The notes under the pieces are model-generated. The model was not told the origin of the DNA. It saw only the letters and a list, made by a program, of their open reading frames with translations, and searched no databases. From Benincasa hispida (taxonomy: Eukaryota > Streptophyta > Magnoliopsida > Cucurbitales > Cucurbitaceae): DNA of 64,000 bases. Below are positions 22,274 to 34,397 of this stretch, piece by piece. The stretch is from contig NC_052357.1 in the NCBI RefSeq assembly GCF_009727055.1, forward strand, positions 12,180,249 to 12,244,248. The letters are read 5' to 3'. Within the stretch, counting starts at the first letter, position 1; every line of letters starts with the position of its first letter. The position numbers and the translations under genes were made by a program.

Positions 22274-25026
22274 ATGGGTGTTCTCAAGCTCCTCTTCCTG
22301 CTGCTCTTAATGCTGATTTCTTTATCTGCTCCCACAGTGGCCGGAAAAACCACCCGCCACCGTCACCGGCGGCTCAAAGTTCACTCCCACCTGAAGAAGC
22401 TGAATAAACCTCCTGTCAAGTCCATCAAGGTCTTAAAACTTCTCAATTCTTCAATTTTTGTTGCTTTCTTTTTTCCCTCTGTTCTTTTAAAATGGCTTTC
22501 TGAAAACAGAGTCCAGATGGGGATATAATTGATTGTGTTCATATGGCTCATCAACCAGCTTTTGATCATCCTCTTCTCAGAAACCACACAATTCAGGTCT
22601 TTTTTTTCCCCTTTAACTTCTTCAATTTTTGGGGTTTTTTTTTTGTTAATGTTTTTTTGTTTTACAGATGAGTCCAAATTTTCATCCAGAAGGGATTTTA
22701 AGGGAAAGTAAAGTATCTTCAAAAGCTTCAAAATCAAAGGATATAACTCAATTATGGCACTTGAAAGGAAGGTGTCCAAAAGGGACAATTCCCATTAGAA
22801 GAACAAAAAAAGAAGATATTTTAAGAGCTAGTTCAGTGAAAAGCTATGGAAAAAAGAAGCCTCATGCCACTGTAAAACCAACCTCCATTGATATTGATCT
22901 CAATGGACAAAATGGACATCAGGTACACTTCTATAAAACAGAGTATTTTTTTTAATTCTCAGAAAGGGATTTTTTTTTTCTTCTGAAATATTGTTTTGAA
23001 GTTTATGTTGCCTTTGCTTTTGGAGTTGTTAGCATGCAATCATATATGTTGAAGGAGGACAATACTATGGAGCTAAAGCAACTATAAATGTTTGGTCCCC
23101 AAAAATTCAACAAACAAATGAATTTAGTCTCTCACAGATCTGGATTCTTGGAGGAACTTTTGGGGAAGATCTTAATAGTATTGAAGCTGGTTGGCAGGTG
23201 TGTAAAATGTTTATAATTTCTCAAAATTTGATGAAAGATTTCAATTTTTCTGAGCATTTTTTTTCTTTTTTGAGAAAAACAGGTCAGCCCTGATTTGTAT
23301 GGAGATAACAACACTAGACTGTTCACTTATTGGACTGTGAGTTATTTTGGAATTTTTTGCTTTCAACTTTTATGAATTTTGATAAAAAAATATGAAGAAT
23401 TGAAGTTGATTTGAATTTGTTGTTTTTAAACAGAGTGATGCATATCAAGCAACTGGTTGCTATAATTTGCTCTGTTCTGGGTTTGTTCAAATCAATAATG
23501 AAATAGCCATGGGTGCCAGCATTTTTCCTATTTCTTCTTACAAAGGTTCTCAATATGACATTAGCTTGCTCATTTGGAAGGTGAGTTCCCAAAACAAAAT
23601 TTAATTTTCTTCAAATTTTGAATTGGGTCTTGATTATATATATAAAATTACTATTACCCACTTGGGTTTTCTTCAAAAATTGAGCTGAAACCCCAGTTAC
23701 CCACTCCAATGTTCTCCCAAATTTGAACTGGGTTTTAATCAGAATAGGAACAAAACCACTCTCTCTCTTTGATTTTTCTCAAAACATTGGACTAACTCAG
23801 TTACTCAATTCTCCTTCAAATTTTGATTTCAGGGAAAAGAGAGAAAAAAAAGCCACTCATCCACTTGAAATTTCCTCATAAACCCACTTACCCACTTGAT
23901 TTTTCTTCTAAATTTGAACTGGGTTTCAATCAAAACAGGAAAAAACTCACTCACTCACTTGATTTTCCTTAAAAATTTGATTTGGGCATTGATCAAAACA
24001 GGGAAAAGAGAAAAATAAAAAACCCCACTCACTCACTTGAAATTTATTCAAAAACTCACTTACCCACTTAATTTTTCTTCCAAATTTGAACTGGGTTTTA
24101 ATCATAACAGAAAAAGAATCACTTACTTGATTTTCCTCCAAATTTTGATATGGGTATCGATCAAAACAGGAAAAAGAGAAAGGGAGAAAAAAAAACCCAC
24201 TCACACACTTGAAATTTCTTCAAAATCCCACTTACCCACTTGAATATTCTTCAAAATATGAAGTGGGAGTTAATCAAAACATCCCAATTTTTTTCCAATA
24301 CAAAAAAGAAATTACTCGTGCTTTTAGCCACCTATTCTAAAGGGTTTGGAAAAACAGAGAATCTCTGACAAACGTGTTCAACTTTTTACGTTCATCCATT
24401 AAAGGGTTCTGAATGGTTAAAATCTATTTTTTTTTTTTTTTTACTGGTTTTGTAATTTGTAGGACCCTAAGGAAGGAAACTGGTGGATGCAATTCGGAAA
24501 TAAGTACGTTTTGGGGTATTGGCCAGCCTTCCTATTTTCATATCTGACCGACAGCGCCTCCATGATCGAATGGGGCGGCGAAGTTGTTAACTCTGAATCC
24601 GACGGCCAACATACTTCCACTCAGATGGGCAGCGGCCACTTCCCCGGCGAGGGCTTCGGCAAAGCCGGCTACTTTCGTAACATTCAGGTTCGATAACTCG
24701 CTCTAATTTTTAAATATGTTTAATTGCGTTGTGAAGTGACCATTTTTTATCCTTTTTTAGGTATTTGAAATTCCAATTTTATCAAACGGAGATTAGTTCG
24801 TTAGTAAATAAATTATAAAAAATGTATTGTGTAATATAAAATTTGATTAATGATTGATATTGGTGTAAGGCAGATTGTTGGAGAATCCAACAGCCTCCGA
24901 GCGCCGGAGGACATCGGAACTTTCACCGAGCAACCGAGTTGCTATGATGTTGAAAACGGCAAGTCCGACGACTGGGGGAATTACTTCTTCTACGGCGGCC
25001 CCGGCAGAAACCCTAACTGCCCCTGA
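22274..25026 (+). CDS. Neprosin-domain (DUF239) secreted protein, eight exons, 413 aa
   Basis: Neprosin-family proteins are secreted; the founding member from Nepenthes is a prolyl endopeptidase of the glutamic type, and most plant relatives are uncharacterised. Exons: 22274-22429, 22510-22596, 22668-22922, 23033-23197, 23283-23336, 23434-23580, 24463-24687, 24874-25026. All introns are GT-AG and phase 0. Residues 1-24 form a signal peptide ([17 protein letters not shown]), followed by a basic stretch (RHRHRRLK). The activation-peptide-like region covers about residues 45-140 ([33 protein letters not shown]). The neprosin domain follows: [34 protein letters not shown] (Glu217), [22 protein letters not shown] (Glu324/Glu328), [20 protein letters not shown] and a C-terminal [10 protein letters not shown]. 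The conserved glutamates are the candidate catalytic pair; that assignment rests on memory of the family. The gene looks intact. Confidence 0.95.
23640..24290. repeat. Tandem array of about 172-bp units in intron 6 of the neprosin-domain gene
   Basis: TTGAACTGGGTTT-type anchors recur at about 23722, 23914 and 24086, with a diverged one near 24258, so periods are about 192, 172 and 172. Each unit also carries ACTTACCCACTTGA, CACTCACTTGAAATTT and AATCAAAACAGGAAAA. The array fills most of the 882-bp intron, by far the longest intron of this gene. Confidence 0.8.
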
Positions 25027-26260
25027 TTTGGATGGGATATTTTCTTTCTCCTCTAAATATTATCAATTTATAAATATATATATATAAATGCATTTCTTGT
25101 GCATTATTAATTATATTTTTAGTGGGTTTTTGTTTTTATTTTTATTTTCAATTTTATTTTCTTTTGAGATGTTTAACTGATGAAAAAACCTCTCTCTCTC
25201 TCAGTCTTTCTGTATGTGATAGAGGTTCATTTGTTTGTTTTCATAAAGCTTAGAAACAGAGGCTGATGATTTGTTCTATCTCTTTGGAAAATGTGTATAA
25301 GTGTGCTTAATTATTTGGGAAATTTCTTCTTCTTTTCATTCTTTGTGTTTTTATTTTGCACACTTTCTTTCAGCTTTGTATCACTTTTTTTTCTGGTTGG
25401 ATTAATTACTAGGATTATATAGTAGATTCTTCTTCTAATTTTAGAATGGTGTAGCCCATAGTAGAAATCGATATTTTAACGTTGATATCAATATCAAAAT
25501 TTCAATTTTACAAATTTATTAATATTAATATCAATATTAATCTAGGGTCTTGATTGCAACCAATAACAAAACAACGTGTGAGTTAAATGATCACATTTCG
25601 TGATTGATTCTCTATCAACCAATAATGTGGGACTATTAACATGGTAAAAGCTAAACCGTTTGAAATCGTACTCTTTCTACTACTATGATAATACATAAAT
25701 CGTTTCAAATTTGTTGGGACTTTTTTTCGATATAGAACACTCATGTCGATAAAATGATTTGAACCCCATTTTTTTCGTTTTTTATCCAATGCTGAATCAA
25801 TGACCTATGTTATGTATAAAGTAAGAATTTTTTTTTGGATTTCAAGAAAAAAAAAAAAAAACTTTGCTGACAATTGTTCGTTTGGTCAGAAGAGTTCCTC
25901 CAACTATTCAGGTCTTGGATTAATGATCAATATATATTTTTTTAATTTTTCTTCGTGGAATATGAATAGAGAAAAGAGGATAGACTCATTACATTCAAAA
26001 AGATATATGAGAACTAAAAATAATTACAATAATTGAGCGTGTAACAAATCACCTAGTATAAGTTTAAGAAAGTAATGGTAATAAACTCCTGAAAAACACT
26101 ATGTGTATATTATATTCATATGTAAGTTTAATATTTATGTAATCCATGCATAAAATTAATAAATCTCCATATATTCCTTGAAATAAATAGCAAATAATTC
26201 ATATATCAAACCTAGGTTCAAATTATTCTTAATTCTTTAAATTTTGATCATCAACAAGAA
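25027..26260. other. Intergenic region, no gene seen
   Basis: 3' flank of the neprosin-domain gene. 25193-25207 is a CT microsatellite. 25465-25540 is a CGATATTTTAACG / ATATCAATATC repeat related to 61430-61780. 25583-25789 carries a minus-strand frame with AGTCCCACATTATTGG, reminiscent of a promoter-type repeat, but no protein I recognise. Confidence 0.45.
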
Positions 26261-26261
26261 T

Positions 26262-26410
26262 ATAGCTCAACTGATATAAAACAAGTTCTCTAGAGATTAG
26301 AGAGCTATACTCCACATATTATATAGAGCTAAAAAAGTGTAGTGAGAGATTCGAATTTTTGATCTCCTAGTTAAGACTCGAATATTATATGCTAATTGAA
26401 CTATGTTCAT
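26262..26410 (+). mobile_element. Probable tRNA-derived SINE fragment
   Basis: TAGCTCAACTG at 26263-26273 matches the A box, and GAGATTCGAATTTTTGATC at about 26346-26364 resembles a B box. The distal part (AATTGAACTATGTTCATG) is a weak reverse copy of the head. Confidence 0.4.
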
Positions 26411-26739
26411 GTAGAAATACAATTAAAAAATAAAAAATAAAAAAAACTTTACTCACATGTGTGATTTGGTTATATTATTCCATAAGGATGGCCTTAAGAA
26501 TATACTTCAAAAGTTGTTGGCAATATTATTATTTAAATGGTTTTATTCAGATCAAGGTGTGAATTTTCTTTTCACATATTCCATATCCCATAACCAAAAG
26601 AGAAAAAAAAAAAGGTGGGTCAGAAGAGTCAAAGTCAACCTCATTTTTTCGAGCAAATTCATTGTTGGGTCGTTGGATCCATGTGAAATGTTGTTGTGTT
26701 CGAAATATGACAGATAATGTTTCAGTTTTAGCTCAAGCA

Positions 26740-27620
26740 ATATTATTCCATATCAATTCTACAAGAAAATAATTGAAAATTTTGAGAGAAAATAAGGATA
26801 ATATATTTTTATGTATATATAAGAAGAACAAAAGTACATTACTGCACCACATGATATCAAGAAAAACAAAAACGAATCTAATCTATAAGAGTCTTGATTG
26901 GTAGGTAATCTAAAAGTAAAAATTTGAAAATAAGAGATTCGATGAAAACAAAGTTGTATTTCATATTTTCAAATATGTATTTGGTAGCATATTTAGAAAT
27001 TAAATTCCAATTTAAACAAATTTTTAAAATGTGATAAAAATATATTTAGTTACTCACTAAATACTAGATTGAATATAAACCATTACTAATTAATTTCTAA
27101 ACTTGTTTTATGTTAAAATTTTTGTATAGTTATTATTTTGTAATATCATATAATATATTACATATTTAAATTCAACAAATATAATTGAGTTTTTAACATG
27201 AAATAGTATAATTGTGTTTTTTTTTATCATTTTTAATTTAATTATGTATTTTAAAATTTTGAATTCAAAACCTGAATCCACTTAAGACATAAAAAAATTG
27301 TTCTAAAAAATTGCTATTTGTATCACAGAATCCGGAAACAGTTTTTTAGAAACAGAATCAAACTGCCAAACAAACACATATTTGCTGAACTTATTGAATC
27401 TAAAAACATAAAATAGAATCTGAATTACCTACCAAATAAATCATAAATTATTCATGAGAATAGATTCCATTCTAGCCGCTTTTACTTTATTACAAAATTG
27501 TGTAATTATTATTATTATTATTTTCAACTTACATAGTAGAATGTTGGTACTTATAGAATATGGACCCTTCCTCTCATCATTTTCTTATAATTTGTGAATG
27601 GAATATCTAAATTGAAGTTA
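26740..27620. repeat. Diverged direct copy of 58250-58530, split by a MITE
   Basis: AGAAAATAATTGAAAATTTT, GATAATATATTTTTATG, ATAAGAAGAACAAAAGTACA and CACCACATGATAT, then after the insert AGATTCCATTCTAGCC, AACTTACATAGTAGAATG and CCCTTCCTCTCATCATTTTC, all have counterparts in the same order and strand at 58250-58530. Confidence 0.6.
26890..27445. mobile_element. Putative MITE inserted in the repeat at 26740-27620
   Basis: TTGGTAGGTAAT near 26898 and its exact reverse complement ATTACCTACCAA near 27425 mark the ends. The related copy at 58250-58530 lacks this segment, which supports an insertion. I could not identify a clear target duplication. Confidence 0.5.
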
Positions 27621-27780
27621 ATTATTGTTTATTTTTAAATTACATGCTTTGAAATAATGATGTCAAAGTCCCTACTTAACCCAAAAGTTTAAGCCTAAGG
27701 TTGATAGATTATTAGTAAATTTGATTTTATATATATTATTAATCATTTAACTCCCTTTACATATTAAAAATAAGTAAAGA

Positions 27781-27930
27781 AAAGTAAATGTTGAAGTTTT
27801 CACATCGAAAAAGATGGAAAGATACAATCTCACACATATATAAATTACATCTTTCGTTACAAATTGATTTTGAGTAGAACCTTATATTTATGTAATGTGG
27901 TATCAGAACCCATAAAGCCTAAACAAGTAC
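27781..27930 (+). mobile_element. Possible short LTR element remnant with a primer-binding-like site
   Basis: TGGTATCAGAACCCA at about 27900-27914 closely resembles the initiator-tRNA-Met primer-binding site. The preceding sequence (TCACATCGAAAAAGATGGAA, ACCTTATATTTATGTAATG) could be the end of a small LTR. No second LTR or coding sequence was found. Confidence 0.3.
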
Positions 27931-28045
27931 TTGACTAAAAAAAATAAAAATGATTCGACCTTAAAAAATACAACAAGAAATCTGAGCTTTGATATCGGTT
28001 GCAAAAACTAAAACGAATGTACAATGTCAGGTTTTGAAAAAAAAA

Positions 28046-28140
28046 AGTGGATCTTTAATATCGATTTTAAACCGACACTATAGGCATATCAATAATGTCA
28101 GTTTAAAACCAATATGAAAGATCCTTTTTTTTTAATCCAC
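28046..28140. repeat. Small hairpin repeat
   Basis: GGATCTTTAATATCGATTTT followed by AAACCGACACT (28049-28079) pairs with AATGTCAGTTTAAAACCAAT followed by ATGAAAGATCC (28094-28124), leaving a loop of about 14 nt. Outer AGTGGATC / GATCCTTTT...AATCCACT also pair. Confidence 0.65.
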
Positions 28141-28270
28141 TAATTTACTCAATTTTTTAGGGTTTGAAAGGAAGTAAAGGTGCCATTTTTTTCTTCTTCC
28201 TCAAATTCTAGCTGCCAACCTCATCTCCAACATCTCTCTCTCACTTCAACTCGCTCTCATGCAACGACCT

Positions 28271-30141
28271 TGATGGTGTTGACATTCAACATGCGGAAGC
28301 AATTAGGATCTTACGCACTCTAATTCCATTAATTTTATCAATCAAGCAAGAATGTTCATATAAAGGAAATAGGGTTTCTGAGGTATACCTTTGAAGAACT
28401 CTACAATCCTTTAGTTCCAGCTTGAATCTTCATTCCAAAAACTTGTAGACTACCACTCGATCTTCCCTACTATACTCTAGGACATTAAATTGAATTGTGG
28501 AATCCAAAACAAAATTGAATTTAGGGAGGATTGGAGAGAAAGTCTGGTTTTGGTGTTAAAGGGTGCAGCCAAATTTCAGAAATTCAGTCATGCATATATC
28601 TCTTTTCAGTTGAAGGTTTTTGGTTTTTAATCAACTTAGTCATGCAATCAAATTGCATATCATCTTGACACTAAACACTAAGAGGATAATGGAATTGGAG
28701 GTGGACAAAGTGGGAGAAACACCTTAAACATTTTTCCAATTTTTATTTTAATTTAAATTGATTTAAAATAAATTTTCAAATTTGGAATCCAAATTTAAAA
28801 TTAATTGATTTTTTAACAAAATCAATGTGAAATCCAATTTCAAAAAATGGAAAAATTTATAAAATTAATTCCAATAATTAATTTTTAATAAGATTAATTT
28901 AAATTAATTAAACTATTTTAATTAATCAAATTTGATATCTAATATCAAATTATTAAACCACCAATTCCCAATACATGAATCCCTATTCATGTAATAATAT
29001 TTAAATCATATTTAAATATTTTTCAATTTCTCCAATTTTGTTAAATTTCAATAATTAAACGTATAATTATATCGTATATAATTACTGATTCCCTTAATTC
29101 AAATTTGAACGTTTCAAATTTACTCATCACGATATTCTAAGGTTTAATCCATTTGTGGGCTAGTAAGGGGACATAATGGACTTACAGATCATGGACTCTA
29201 ACAATCCGAGATTAATTGACTAAACTCTTTAAATTGAATTAATCAACATTTGTTAACTACTGGGTCATTTTACTAAAGCTAGTAGTTGCACTTCCCTCAC
29301 TGTAGATATATTTCTGTCCACTTGATTTAACCATAATCAGTAAGTCAACCTTTCAAAAGCTATTCATAATAACGGCCAGGTCAAAAGCTATTTTACCCCC
29401 GAGATTACATCTTGTTCCTTAAGTCCCATTGATCCTTTAATGAACAATTGATTTGTGATCCAATCATCAAACCGAGTCCCTCTCGAGCCAATAAGAGGGT
29501 GGAGGCTCTTGTTCAAGACCTGGAGTCAGTACTTAAGTGAACAACCTCTCTACTATCCCTAAAAGCGGGTAAGAGTAAGTTCCGTCTTGTACCCTATGTC
29601 CCCAGCTATCTAGTTCGTAATGGGAGGCTTATTGAGTCAGCGGTGTTGAGCAAACTCTCCTCTATGCAAATCTAAGGATAATCCAAAATAAACAAGAGTT
29701 CATAGTTAGCTCAGGATTAAGGTCAATTTACCTAGGTCATCACTTTGAAATAGTTAGTCTTGAATAGTAAATAGCGTTATAAAGTAAGAGTGACTTATTT
29801 CTCGGTTTGCTCTTATACAAACTCTTTATATAGGACACACTCACTCGCATGTCTCCACATGAACAATTCAGAATCACATCGTTTGTACTAAATATAAAGT
29901 GGACCGCATTCGATAGTGTTTCCAGAATAAGGTACCCAACCTTATCCTTATACTATAGACCGTTTTGGCTATCTACTCGAACTAGATCCATTCTTATGTC
30001 TCCACATAAAGTCACAGTACTCATGTAATAGCCATGGATCTTAGTTTATTGGATTTAGTTTTTATAAATTCAATTCAATAACAGTTTTATTGAATATGTT
30101 TAATTTTACGAACTGCGAGTTTTAGAACATACAACCCAACA
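28271..30141 (-). mobile_element. LTR (3' LTR of the old minus-strand copia element)
   Basis: About 1,871 bp. Read on the minus strand it starts TGTTGGGTTGTATG and ends with CAACACCATCA. It adjoins a polypurine-type tract (30142-30154) and the RNase H end, so it is the 3' LTR of a minus-strand copia element. It shares most of its length with 34978-36640, and conserved blocks (GTCTCCACATGAA, ACTATAGACC, AATAAGGTACCCAACCTTAT) with all other long LTRs in the window. Confidence 0.75.
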
Positions 30142-30264
30142 AATTCCCACTTGGACTAGAACTCCAGTGAGTTTAAATATATACAAATATATACAATGTT
30201 GAGTATGAGAGAATAAATATAATAAACTAGAGCATCAGATACCCATTAATTCTCCCACTTGTCC
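30142..30264 (-). other. 3' untranslated segment with two polypurine-tract-like sites
   Basis: AATTCCCACTTGG (30142-30154) abuts the LTR. A second TCTCCCACTTGTCC (30251-30264) lies about 105 bp away at the end of the RNase H frame. On the element's strand both read as AAGTGGGA-type tracts. Confidence 0.6.
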
Positions 30265-30269
30265 TAGAT

Positions 30270-31497
30270 TTATCTATGTCGTAGTCCTAGTCCCAATAAG
30301 TGACCCTCAAACACTTTAGCTATGAGGGCCTTTGTAAAATGATCAACTAAATTGTTTTCTGAGGTTAGCTGTGTGACGATCACGTCTCTTTGGTGTACTA
30401 TCTCCCTGATGAGATGGTACTTGTGTTCAATGTGCTTTCCACGCTTATGGCTTCTTGGTTCTCTGGAATTTGCAACTTCTCTACTGTTATCACAATAGAG
30501 GGTGATCGGAAGATGCCTATTTAGAACTACTTTCAAATTGGTCAAGAACTTCCTAAGCCATATTGCCTCTTTGGTTGCTTCATATGCAACTACGTACTTC
30601 ACTTCCATGGTGGAGTCAGCAATATAATTTTGCTTTATACTCCTTCATACTATACTTCCTCCATTCAAAGTGAATACTGATCCTAAAGTTGATTTTCTAG
30701 AATCCACTTCAATTTGAAAATCAAAATCAGTGTATTCTATAAGGATCAGATCCTTAGCACCATAGACGAGCATATAGTCCCTCGTTCTTTGAAGATACTT
30801 GAGGATGTTCTTAACAATAGGCCAAAGATCAAATCCAGGATTGGACTAATATCTATTGACTATTCCAACTGCATAGCATATGTCGGGGTGTGTATACAAT
30901 ATGACATACATCAAACTTCCAATTGCTGATGCATAGAGAATTTGTTTCATAACCTCAACTTCTTGAGGTGTCTTAGGACATTGTTCCTTAGACAAATGAA
31001 TTCCATACCTAAAAGGTAACATACCTCTCTTGGAATTCTGCAATTTATATCTAGACAACGTCTTGTCTATATAAGATGTCTGAGATAATGCAAGCATTCT
31101 GTTTTTGCGATTTCGAACTATTTGGATTCCAAGAACATATTGTGCATCTCTCAAATCCTTCATTGGGAATCGCAAAGCTAGTCATCTCTTAACTTCAGCT
31201 AGGAATTCTACTTCATTTCCAATTAGTAGAATATTATCAACATATAAAACTAGAAAAGCTACAGCCTTGTTGACAATCTTCTTATAAATATAAGGTTTGT
31301 CAACATTCTGTTCAAAGCCATCAGATTTCATCGCAGTGTCAAATCTCATATTCCAGGATCGAGATGCTTGTTTCAACCCATAAATAGATCTTTTAAACTT
31401 GCAAACCTTTCGCTCTTGACCCTACTCTATAAACCCCTCTGGTTGAGACATATAGATACTTTCTTTAAGATATCCATTCAGAAAGGCTATCTTGACA
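30270..31497 (-). pseudogene. Copia-type RNase H and C-terminal reverse transcriptase, broken
   Basis: RNase H is in the open stretch 30608-30270 (MEVKYVVAYEATKEAIWLRK, ITLYCDNSREVANSREPRSH, HKYHLIREIV). RT parts are at 31175-30846 (MRFPMKDLRDAQYVLGIQIV, PDICYAVGIVNRY) and 31376-31182 (SRSWNMRFDTAMKSDGF, AFLVLYVDNILLIGN). The RT active-site YVDD reads YVDN, so the second Asp is lost. Frameshifts and stops separate the blocks. The frame is interrupted at 31497 by the solo LTR at 31498-33518. Confidence 0.85.
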
Positions 31498-33518
31498 TGA
31501 AGGAAATCAAACATGAGGATTTCCATAAGTAGCAGAAGGAACATTCCAAATTCCATTCGAAATTGAACATAAACAATTATAGTACAAGAACAGAAACTAA
31601 CAGGTCATATAAAAGTAGAAATTACAGCATTTACAAGAGTAAGGGATAGAGTATGAAGAAACAATCTTTAAGAATCCCTCGATTAGTCCAAGCGTCCAAG
31701 ACTAGCGCTCGAACGCAACGACCAGTACACAACACGAATACAACGAACGACCAACGACTCCTCGAAATTAATCGAATTGAGTGACGACACCACCACAATG
31801 ATTACTTTGGTATTCTCGGTGTGAGAATCCAGGAGTTGTGGGCTTTGTATGATCTTGGCTTGAGGAAGAGGCTAGAGGACAACGATCGTGTAGATGATCG
31901 AGCAAGTGGGAGATAGGAAACTATCTATCGTATAGAGGATATGCTTGATCGTGTAGTAAATGACAACCTATCATATAGACTTAGCCACACGATCATTTAG
32001 CTATGATCAGCTGAATGATTATCGTATAGTCAAAGCCCCACGATCGTCTAGTCTCTGCACAACTATCGCTTAGTGAAACACTTTCACTTGATAGCTTCTC
32101 ACCGTGAGTTCTTTCTGAATGAGGCAACTCTCCTAAATTTAGGAAAACATTTTTTCTTTTATCTCACAGTTACCATAAAACCACCAATAACCTCCCACTC
32201 AATCGTTATTAGAGAAAAAAAATTAATTATCATATAATTAATATAATATAAATAAATATGATAACCAACTTACCATACCATATTATATTTATAACCAATA
32301 ATTTTAATATTTCATCTCATGAAACATACAAACAATAGTTCTTTTTCTATTTTATGGTACTTAATGTAAATCATATTTACATTAATCCTCCATTTGATGT
32401 ATCTCATACATCACGCCAATTATATCATATATAATTGAATTTCCTTATGTTAATTTGAACACTTCAAACTAACTCCAAGAATTGATTCTCAACTAAATCC
32501 ATTGAGCTACCAAGGGGGCCTTATGGACCTGTAGCTTGAAGCTTCAATGGTACGTGAATAATTGACTAAACTCTTTAGTCACGAGATCCACCATCCGTTC
32601 ATTGCCGGGCACTCCACTAAAGACCGACAGCTGCACTCTCCTTAATACAAATATATTTCTATGTCCATATCAACCAACCAACAGTATAATAACCCTTCAC
32701 AGATCGCTTGTAAGTACAGCTAGGCCAATTTACCATTTTGCCCTTTGTAGTTACATCTAACTCCTTAAGTACCACTGATTTCTCTAATGAACAATAAGTC
32801 ATAATCCTACTATGACTGGGTCCTTTCTTCCAAAGAGAGGATGTGGCCACTATGTTCAAGACCCAGAAACAACCATTAAGGGTGCAATCTATCTACTTAC
32901 CCCTACTTCGGGGAAGGAGTGAATTCCATCTTGTGTACAACTCCTTGATCAAACAAATCCCCGAAAAGGTAGGCTTGTTGAGTTGGCAATCTGGCCACTC
33001 TCACCCATACTAATCAAAGGACCGCCCTCAAAGGCAGAAGTTTCCAAAATATTAAGGATTAAAATCATGTTACCTATGGTCGTTTAAGTGAGATGTAAGT
33101 CTCAAGTATCAATAGCATTGTATAAAGAGACAAATCATCCCATGGCCCGATCTTATACAAAATCTTTGTATAGGACACCCCTGCTCGCATGTCTCCACAT
33201 GAATGTTCAGGATCAGACCATCTATAATAGTTCATAACACTTGTAAACCTCTACAAAGCGGGCCGTATCCGTAATGTCACAAGAATAAGGTATCCCTAAT
33301 TTTATCCGTATACTATAGACCTTTTAAGTTATTACTTAAGGCATGATCCACTTATATATATCTTATATACATGCTTAAGTTTACATACAATAACCACAAA
33401 TCTTTGTTTATTGGATATGAGTAAATGAAAATAAAATAACTCTGATTTAATTCATAACAATGTGTACAAAGTTTACAAACTACGAGACTCCAGGAGAATT
33501 AGGACACCAATCCCAACA
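31498..33518 (-). mobile_element. Solo LTR (2,021 bp) inserted in the RT of the old copia element
   Basis: Minus-strand reading starts TGTTGGGATTGGTGTCC and ends GATTTCCTTCA. It is flanked by TGACA at 31493-31497 and 33519-33523, and RT coding resumes on the far side. It is closely related to the LTR at 50586-52651. Around 31865-32085 it carries many degenerate ACGATCGT / TATCGTATAG units. Confidence 0.9.
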
Positions 33519-33812
33519 TGACATCCGTTTTCCATATTTCATAATCATAAAAAGCAGCAATGGATAAGAGTATTCTAATAGACTTGATCATGACAATCGG
33601 AGAGAAGGTTTCTTCATAGTCCACCCCCTCTCTTTGGGTAAACCCCTTTGCCACAAGTCTAGCTTTGTAGGTCTGTACCTTACAAGCTTGGTCTCGTTTT
33701 CTCTTGTAGATTCATTTGAAACCAATAGATTTTACCCCTTTTGGTTGATCTACAAGTTCCTAGACTGAATTGAAGAACACATACTCCATTTCGAGCTCCA
33801 TGGCTTTTATCA
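33519..33812 (-). pseudogene. N-terminal reverse transcriptase fragment of the old copia element
   Basis: The minus strand reads KAMELEMEYVFFNSV, stop, [39 protein letters not shown] and [20 protein letters not shown], then IAAFYDYE and the junction with 31497. The frame is open except for the TAG. This is the pol region immediately before the palm domain. Confidence 0.85.
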
Positions 33813-34397
33813 TCTTGTATTATTATGTTTCCAACTCCTTACTTGGTCTTTTCCCTAAAATGGCAGGCTTATTGAGTAAAAAACTGGCTACTCTCACCCA
33901 TACACATCAAAGAACAATCCCTCATGAACAAGAGTTCATAATACATTCAAGATTAAGACTAAGTTACCTAGATCATCCAATCGAAATAGGAACCAAACTA
34001 GTAAATGACGTTACATCTAGTGGTTACAATGTCACGGTTCGATCTTATGCAAACTTATTGCATAGGATACTCCCTCGTATCTTACCTACACGAATGCGTT
34101 GGATAATTGCATTTGTAACAAATATAAAATGGGTCTATCCATAGTGTCAAAAAGATAAGGTACCCAACCTTATTCCTATACTATAGACTCTTTAGTCTGT
34201 TTCTTGAACATTGATTCCTATATATCTCCACATACAATTCAGCCTTTGATGTTAATTTATTAGATTTAGGGTTATTAAGATCAAATAAAATACAGCATAA
34301 TCAATAACATTTATTGAATTAACATTGATAACTCTTTATTGATGACGATCAATTGATAATATTTTTTATCTACGAGTTTTAGAGCATAAAACCAACA
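33813..34397 (-). mobile_element. Truncated LTR fragment
   Basis: Related to the last ~590 bp of the solo LTR at 56143-58048: GTATTATTATGTTTCCAACT, GGCTTATTGAGT, TGGCTACTCTCACCCAT and TTACATCTAGTGGTTAC are shared. It ends ACCAACA at 34397, next to a polypurine-like AACTCCCACTTGA. The inner end is fused directly to RT sequence at 33812. Confidence 0.7.

Noticed and set aside
22381..22788. 135-codon minus-strand open frame
   Set aside because: It lies opposite exons 1-3 of the neprosin-domain gene and is only their antisense; no family features.
22668..24290. CRISPR-like spaced repeats
   Set aside because: The repeats are a plant intronic tandem array without short direct repeats and unique spacers; no CRISPR array is expected or seen in this window.
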